From Spirochaetales bacterium (lineage in GTDB: Bacteria > Spirochaetota > Spirochaetia > Treponematales > Treponemataceae): a stretch of DNA of 64,000 nt. Under the pieces are notes generated by a model, which did no database searches, was not told where the DNA came from, and saw only the letters and a list, made by a program, of their open reading frames with translations. This document shows, piece by piece, positions 57,948-64,000 of this stretch. The stretch is from contig JAQXNX010000027.1 of the NCBI GenBank assembly GCA_029098225.1, positions 1-64,000 on the forward strand, read 5' to 3'. Numbering within the stretch: the first letter of the stretch is position 1; the number at the start of each line of letters is the position of its first letter. Both the position numbers and the translations under genes were made by a program.

Positions 57948-58790
57948 ATGGCAGTAGTTAGTTTAAAAGATGTCCATAAATTCTATCAGTTAGGAAGAGA
58001 AAAAATTGAAGCTGTAAAGGGAGTTTCCTTTTCTGTAGAAAAAGGCGAGTTTGCAGCCATTTCCGGACCATCTGGTTCAGGAAAATCAACAATATTGAAT
58101 ATGGTTGGTTTAATAGACTTACCAAGCAGCGGATCTATTGTAATCGGCGGAACAGATGTTTATGAAGGAATTGATCTTTCTTCATCTGCTGTAAGAGATA
58201 ACCGCTGGTCATCTTCTGTTTCAAAAGAAGATAAAAAGAAGGTTAGAACGACTGTACCTTCAAAAGTAGATAGAAGAATCACAGCTTTGCGCCGTTCTCA
58301 TATTGGATTTATTTTCCAGACTTTCAACCTTATTCCTGTACTGAATGTTTATGAAAATATTGAATTCCCTCTTCTGCTTGAATCAAGAAATAAAGCTTCA
58401 TGGAGTCCTGTAGATGATTTTTCTAAGGCTCAGAAAGAAGAATGGATTAACTTCCTTATGGAAAAAGTTGGTCTCAAAGACTGGAAAAAACATAAGGCAA
58501 ATGAGCTTTCTGGCGGACAGCGTCAGAGAGTTGCAATTGCAAGAGCTCTTGTAACAAAAGCTCCTGTAATTCTTGCTGATGAACCGACAGCAAACCTTGA
58601 CTCAAAAAACTCAGAACAGATTCTTTCTTTGATGAAATCTTTGAATAAAGATCCTGATTTGAAAACAACCTTTATTTTCTCTACACACGATTCTCGTATT
58701 GTAGATATGTGTGACCATGTTGTTCATATTCTCGATGGTCAGGTTATCAATGATGAATTTAAAGCAGGTTCAGACGTTTATAAGATTTAA
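57948..58790 (+). CDS. ABC transporter ATP-binding protein, LolD-like
   Basis: SGPSGSGKSTILNMVGLI, ELSGGQRQRVAIARALVTKAPVILADEPTANLD. Confidence 0.92.
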   Translation: MAVVSLKDVHKFYQLGREKIEAVKGVSFSVEKGEFAAISGPSGSGKSTILNMVGLIDLPSSGSIVIGGTDVYEGIDLSSSAVRDNRWSSSVSKEDKKKVRTTVPSKVDRRITALRRSHIGFIFQTFNLIPVLNVYENIEFPLLLESRNKASWSPVDDFSKAQKEEWINFLMEKVGLKDWKKHKANELSGGQRQRVAIARALVTKAPVILADEPTANLDSKNSEQILSLMKSLNKDPDLKTTFIFSTHDSRIVDMCDHVVHILDGQVINDEFKAGSDVYKI

Positions 58791-58838
58791 GCTTTGTTTA
58801 TAAAACTGACAGGCTTATTGATTTTAGGAGTTTATTAA

Positions 58839-60359
58839 ATGAAAGAAATAATTAAACTTGCCTTGCGCAATTTAAAGGAACATAAATCAAAATCCATTAT
58901 AATTTCATTGTTTATCCTTTTTGGCGTTGCAATTGTTATATTGGGAAATTCGTTCCTTGAATCAATTAACCGCGGACTTGAAAAAGATTTCCGTTCAAAT
59001 ATCACTGGAGATATTGCTGTTTGTGCAATTCCTCCAAAGGGTGTATCCGTAGATGTATTTGGCGCTTCTTCTATGGAAATTACTTCATCACAGCCACAGA
59101 TTCCAGCTCTTATGGATATTGATACTGTAGAAAAAATTATTGCAGAAACTGATGGTGTTACAAAATACTCAAGAATGATTTCTGCACAGGTAATGCTTTC
59201 TAAGGGAATTGAATTTGATTTTTCTGCTCTGGAAGAAAATGATGATGCAGATTTTTCTGATATTCCTTTTTCAATGCTGTTTGCTGGAGAAAAAGATTCG
59301 TACTGGGAACTTTTCCCAGACCTTAATATGATTGAAGGTCGATATCCTCAGGCTGGTACAAATGAAATTATTGTAGATACCAGAGTTATGGACGGTTTTA
59401 AAAAAATTTATAAGGAAGATCTTCAGTTAAATGATAATGTACTTCTGGCTAATATGAATGGTACAATTCGTGAAGCAGTAGTTGTAGGATTCTTTAAACC
59501 TGCTAATGAATATTCTGCAATGTTCCAGAGTATTTATTCTACACCGGAATTAGCTCGTGCTTTTGCAGATCTTACATACGCAAATTCCTTCTCGCAGGAA
59601 TTGCCGGATACTGTAGATCTTGGAATTTCAAATATGTCTGAGGATGATTTGTTTGGCGATAATGATTTCTTTGGAGATATTGAAGATGATGAATCTATTC
59701 TTGGAAGTACAACAGATTTTGACAGCATTCTTGGAGATACAACTCTTCGTGATGAGTTAAATAAAACCGATGATGGAGCCTGGCATTTTATTCTTGCTAA
59801 GCTTGAAAATCCTCACATGGATAAAAAGACTGTGGCAGAGCTTAATAAAATATTTAAGGAAAAAGATCTTGCTGCTCAGGCAATGGACTGGAAAAAGGCT
59901 GCTTTGTCATATTCAGGAACTGTCGCTGGAATTGGAATGATTTTTAATGTTCTGATTGTTATTCTTGCAGTTGTTGTATTCATCATTATTATGAATACTA
60001 TGGTTGTTTCGGTAATTGAGCGTACCAGCGAAATTGGAACAATGCGTGCAATTGGCGCAGAAAAGAAATTTGTAAAAAGATTGTTCTCTGCAGAGACTCT
60101 TATCCTTACATCACTTTCGGCATTATTCGGAATAGTGTTTGCATTTTTCTGCATGGCAATCTTTAATGCGTGTCATATTGTAATTACAAATTCAATTGCA
60201 AAAATGATTCTTGGCGGTGGATTATTACACTTTACTCCAACCTGGGAAATCATCTTAGTTACAATTATTATTACTTTAATAGGAAGTTTATTAAGTAATT
60301 TGTATCCTGTTAAATCAGCTCTTAAAGTTACGCCGCTTAAGGCATTGAGCAAGGAATAA
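58839..60359 (+). CDS. FtsX-type ABC permease, LolC/LolE-like
   Basis: N-terminal TM plus MacB-like periplasmic domain, SVIERTSEIGTMRAIGAEKKFV. Confidence 0.88.
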   Translation: MKEIIKLALRNLKEHKSKSIIISLFILFGVAIVILGNSFLESINRGLEKDFRSNITGDIAVCAIPPKGVSVDVFGASSMEITSSQPQIPALMDIDTVEKIIAETDGVTKYSRMISAQVMLSKGIEFDFSALEENDDADFSDIPFSMLFAGEKDSYWELFPDLNMIEGRYPQAGTNEIIVDTRVMDGFKKIYKEDLQLNDNVLLANMNGTIREAVVVGFFKPANEYSAMFQSIYSTPELARAFADLTYANSFSQELPDTVDLGISNMSEDDLFGDNDFFGDIEDDESILGSTTDFDSILGDTTLRDELNKTDDGAWHFILAKLENPHMDKKTVAELNKIFKEKDLAAQAMDWKKAALSYSGTVAGIGMIFNVLIVILAVVVFIIIMNTMVVSVIERTSEIGTMRAIGAEKKFVKRLFSAETLILTSLSALFGIVFAFFCMAIFNACHIVITNSIAKMILGGGLLHFTPTWEIILVTIIITLIGSLLSNLYPVKSALKVTPLKALSKE

Positions 60360-60373
60360 GGGGAGAAAAGAAT

Positions 60374-61729
60374 ATGAAAACTGTATCTTTAGCTTTAAAG
60401 AATTTGAGCCGTAATAAAAGACGTAATTCAATTCTTGCAGCTGCTATAGCCTTTGGTTTTCTTGTAGTTACTGCAATAGATGGATTTGTTACTGGAGTTG
60501 TTGGAACTCTGGAAGATCAGATTACCCAGCTTATTGGTGGAAATGTAATTGTTCAGGGACTTGAGTGGCAAAATTCAACAGTTCCTGGAGGCTCTGCAAG
60601 TCTTGTAAATATTGTGCGCGACAGAGATTATGCAAAGACAATTGTTGATAGCTGCGGAATAAAATATGACTACTATTCCTGCTATACAATGAGTGGCGGA
60701 GAATTAATTTTTAATGGCAAAAAAACGGTAGTTCAGTTTTATGGACGTGATTTAAGTGAAAAATCTTTACGTGATTCATTCCAGTTTGTAAGTGGTGGAG
60801 TTGATGAAAATGTAAAGAATGGAATTATTATTAGTGAAAGCACAGCTGAAACAATGAATCTTCAGGTTGGTGATAATTTAATATATTCAACAGGCACTGT
60901 TTACAGACAGAATACTTTTGCAGATGTTACTGTTATGGGTATTATTAAATCTAATACCTTTATTAATAAAATGCAGGGGTATATGAATATTGAAGATTTG
61001 AACTCTATTATTGAAATGCCTGAAGGCGGATATTCAATGTTCTCTATTTACCTTCCTAATAAAAATAAACAGACAAAGGCTGCTATCGCTATAGAAAATA
61101 GAATACGCCAGGATCATGAAAAAAATCCGGAAATTAATGTAACAAATCGTGCTCTTGCTTTTCAGACAAATCCTACAAACATCGGTGCCGGAATTGAAAA
61201 GCAGCTTGATCCTAAAAAACCGGAAAATGAATGGCAGGGTGTAATGTATGGAGTAGAAACTCTTTATGATGAAATTCCTCAGATTAAAACAGTTTTGAAT
61301 GTTGTACATGTCATTTCTACTGTTATTCTTATAGTAATTCTTTTAATTGTTATGGTAGGAGTTTCAAATACTTATAGAATGGTTTTATATGAAAGAATCA
61401 GAGAAATTGGAACTATGAGAGCATTGGGAATGACAGGAAAAACAACTAAAAAAGTTTTTACAAACGAAGCTGTAATACTTTGTATTATTGGAGCTGTTTT
61501 GGGATTGATTCTTGCTTTAATTATAATGGGTATTGTTCACTGTATTCCAATTGAAAGTGAGGCTCTTTCTATTTTCCTTAATAAGGGACACTTTGATTTC
61601 AAGGTTTCTGTATTTTCAATTATTATCCAGTATTTATTGCTTATAATCCTTACAACTTTTGCTGTTCGCGGAAGTGCTAAAAAGGCTTCAAAAATGAACC
61701 CTGCAGAAGCATTAAGAACAATTAAGTAA
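60374..61729 (+). CDS. FtsX-type ABC permease, LolC/LolE-like
   Basis: NLSRNKRRNSILAAAIAFGF, VLYERIREIGTMRALGMTGKTTKKVF. Confidence 0.9.
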   Translation: MKTVSLALKNLSRNKRRNSILAAAIAFGFLVVTAIDGFVTGVVGTLEDQITQLIGGNVIVQGLEWQNSTVPGGSASLVNIVRDRDYAKTIVDSCGIKYDYYSCYTMSGGELIFNGKKTVVQFYGRDLSEKSLRDSFQFVSGGVDENVKNGIIISESTAETMNLQVGDNLIYSTGTVYRQNTFADVTVMGIIKSNTFINKMQGYMNIEDLNSIIEMPEGGYSMFSIYLPNKNKQTKAAIAIENRIRQDHEKNPEINVTNRALAFQTNPTNIGAGIEKQLDPKKPENEWQGVMYGVETLYDEIPQIKTVLNVVHVISTVILIVILLIVMVGVSNTYRMVLYERIREIGTMRALGMTGKTTKKVFTNEAVILCIIGAVLGLILALIIMGIVHCIPIESEALSIFLNKGHFDFKVSVFSIIIQYLLLIILTTFAVRGSAKKASKMNPAEALRTIK

Positions 61730-61798
61730 GCTTATAATTGAAAATAACTTTAGCGGCGAGTTTATACGAGCCACAATTTTTTAATCAGGAGTTTTTGG

Positions 61799-62563
61799 AT
61801 GAAAAAATTATTATCAATTTTTGTTGCAGCAGCTCTTTTTACTGCAGCTGCCTTTGCCCAGGTTTCACATGAGGATTCCGAAAAAGGTTTTAAAATAATG
61901 GAGGATACAGAAGATATCCTTGCATACCATGGAGATTATTCTGCAACTATTTCTTTTGAAGTTGAAAAGCCTGGTAAACCTAAGGAACACATTCAGTATA
62001 AGATTTTTCAGCGTACTGATTCAAAGCTTATGACTGTAGTTCAGCTTTTCCCGGAAGCAGATAAGGGTGTTGGTTATCTTCGTAACGGAGACAACATCTG
62101 GTCTTATGACCCGATCAGCCGTAAATTCTCACATACTTCTATGAAAGAAGCTCTTGGAGATTCAGATGTACAGCTTGATGATATTGACCAGAATAAAAAA
62201 TACTGGCGCGATAATTATGAAGTTGTAGGTTTCGAAGAAGGAACTCTTGGAAAGTATCCTGTTTATATTATTACTCTTAAGGCAACTACAAGTGAACCAT
62301 CTTATGCTAAGTCAAAATATTATATTCGAAAGGATATTACGCTTATCTTAAAGGAAGAAGAGTTCTCTGGTTCTGATCGTCTTATGCGTACAACACTTTT
62401 CCCTAAGTGGTCAAAGGTTCCGGCCGGATATGTTCCTACTCAGATAATCATGCGTGATGAGTTAAATCCCGGAGAACAGACACAACAGGTTATTTCAGAT
62501 TTAACTTTTGACGCTTTGCCGGATAAGATTTTTACAAAGGCATATCTTGAAGGTTTGAACTAA
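61799..62563 (+). CDS. Outer-membrane lipoprotein-sorting protein (LolA-like superfamily)
   Basis: Signal peptide; YLRNGDNIWSYDPISRKFSHTSMKEALGDSD...KSKYYIRKD. Confidence 0.85.
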   Translation: MKKLLSIFVAAALFTAAAFAQVSHEDSEKGFKIMEDTEDILAYHGDYSATISFEVEKPGKPKEHIQYKIFQRTDSKLMTVVQLFPEADKGVGYLRNGDNIWSYDPISRKFSHTSMKEALGDSDVQLDDIDQNKKYWRDNYEVVGFEEGTLGKYPVYIITLKATTSEPSYAKSKYYIRKDITLILKEEEFSGSDRLMRTTLFPKWSKVPAGYVPTQIIMRDELNPGEQTQQVISDLTFDALPDKIFTKAYLEGLN

Positions 62564-62584
62564 TTGCAGTCAATTGGAGACAAT

Positions 62585-64000
62585 ATGAAAAAATATATTT
62601 CATTATTTTTGTTTGCTGCCTTTCTGATTTTCGGTCTTAATGCACAGAGCGATGATGATTTATTCGGCGGATCAGATGATTTTATTTCTTCCGATGATAG
62701 TATGTTCGGTGGAGATGAAGACATTTTTTCTTCAGATGATGATCTCTTTTCTGATGATTCCATTCAGACAGTTAGTGATGTCTCTGCAAAGTCAGACCTC
62801 AGCAAGGGAGTTATTTTTGATACCGGTTCAATTAAAATCGGTGGAAGTTTAACTGCTGGAATTTCTACATCTACAGTTTTGTATTCCGAAGAAGAAAACG
62901 ATTTGGGTGACAATATTCATAATACAAAGCTTAGCCCGGATCTTTCAGCAATGCTTTCTGTAGATGCACGACCAACGGATATTCTTCGCATTTATTCAAA
63001 ATTTGGATTTGCTTATCCATTCCAGAATAAAGTTTTTACAACTTTAAAATATACTCCGGTTGCATTGAAACTTGGACCATTAGGTAATTATTCTTTACCT
63101 TTAGCAACATCTGCTGAATCTTCAATAGTTGACTGGTTTAAGCTAAAAGAGCTCTTTACAGACTTTTCTATGTATGACAGAGCGTTTTTCCGCTTTGGTA
63201 TTCATACAGTAAGCTGGGGAACAGGATATTTCTTTAGTCCGGTTTCTGATATGATTAACTCTTCTTCTATTGATCCGGAGAATCCTACAGAACAGGTAGA
63301 CGGAAGCTTGAACTTAAGAACCCAGCTTGTTTTCCCCGGCACTCAGAATTGTCTGTGGTTTTATGTAATTCCTTCAACAAATTTTAAAGGACAGACTGCA
63401 GATAGTTATGCAAGAGAAACTGCTCTTGCCGGTAAATTTGACTTTTTAATTGGAAACTGGGAAGCTGGTATTGGAGGCTTATGGAAATATAATTCTGCTC
63501 CAAAAGGAATGCTCACATTAAGCGGAAGCTTTAAAAAATTAAACATATTCAGTGAATTTGTTTACAGCTATGGAGCTCTGGAAGAGTGGGGTAAAAATAA
63601 TGACTGGGATGATAAAACAAGCATTTTCCAGGCAACAGCAGGCTTCTTATATATCTGGAAAGATCCTGGAATTTCACTTGCTGCTCAGTATTATTTTAAT
63701 AGCAATGATATTGATTCTCCTCAGAAAAATATTATTTACGGGCATAATATTGCCGGAACCTTAAGCTTTAGTGAGCTTTTTGGAAATAAAGATTTTTCTG
63801 CGAACCTTTTCTGTATGTCTAACATAGGAAGAAAAGATTATAAGGAAGAAGAAATTGAACTTATGAAGCTTATGGGCTTATCTAAATCAGAAATAGATTC
63901 TATTTCCGGTTATACCCTTACTTCATCGCTGATGGCATATTATACTCCTATCAAATATATGAAATTTGGTATGGGACCAACTGTAAATTTTAAAGATTTT
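62585..64000 (+). CDS. Outer-membrane protein with Asp-rich N-terminus, truncated by window end
   Basis: ATG at 62585, open for 472 codons to the edge; MKKYISLFLFAAFLIFGLNAQSDDDLFGGSDDFISSDDSMFGGDEDIFSSDDDLFSDDS; not in ORF track, read by hand. Confidence 0.8.
   Translation, partial: MKKYISLFLFAAFLIFGLNAQSDDDLFGGSDDFISSDDSMFGGDEDIFSSDDDLFSDDSIQTVSDVSAKSDLSKGVIFDTGSIKIGGSLTAGISTSTVLYSEEENDLGDNIHNTKLSPDLSAMLSVDARPTDILRIYSKFGFAYPFQNKVFTTLKYTPVALKLGPLGNYSLPLATSAESSIVDWFKLKELFTDFSMYDRAFFRFGIHTVSWGTGYFFSPVSDMINSSSIDPENPTEQVDGSLNLRTQLVFPGTQNCLWFYVIPSTNFKGQTADSYARETALAGKFDFLIGNWEAGIGGLWKYNSAPKGMLTLSGSFKKLNIFSEFVYSYGALEEWGKNNDWDDKTSIFQATAGFLYIWKDPGISLAAQYYFNSNDIDSPQKNIIYGHNIAGTLSFSELFGNKDFSANLFCMSNIGRKDYKEEEIELMKLMGLSKSEIDSISGYTLTSSLMAYYTPIKYMKFGMGPTVNFKDF

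Overview
The window looks like part of a host-associated Treponema-type spirochete chromosome. That is an inference from protein content and low GC; no database search was possible. Most of it is ordinary chromosomal genes: chemotaxis receptors, gatCA, a maltodextrin ABC/GH13 locus with an AraC regulator, tpiA, cimA, ilvD, fabD/fabF/fabZ, lysC, dapB, a nucleobase permease, lon, uxaC, argD, pth, a Gld-type ABC-2 cluster and a LolCDE-like cluster. Accessory content is at 1-2064 (decayed ORFs, a duplicated SmpA/BamE-like protein, a BrnTA module) and 28200-28943 (a Phd/PIN toxin-antitoxin pair). The most unusual material is non-coding. There are several GC-rich or palindromic intergenic islands, often ending just before a Shine-Dalgarno sequence. 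The clearest is a ~109-bp tandem array at 52343-52695 upstream of an ABC operon; its hairpin arms differ between copies but still pair. Other points of interest are a TTGACA-T14-TACGAT promoter that could be phase variable, a matching Asp-rich DDLFG segment in two proteins of the Lol-like locus, a lipase/FHA/phosphatase/kinase operon, and an in-frame TGA in a lipid-kinase gene. No CRISPR array, rRNA, tRNA or insertion sequence was recognised.
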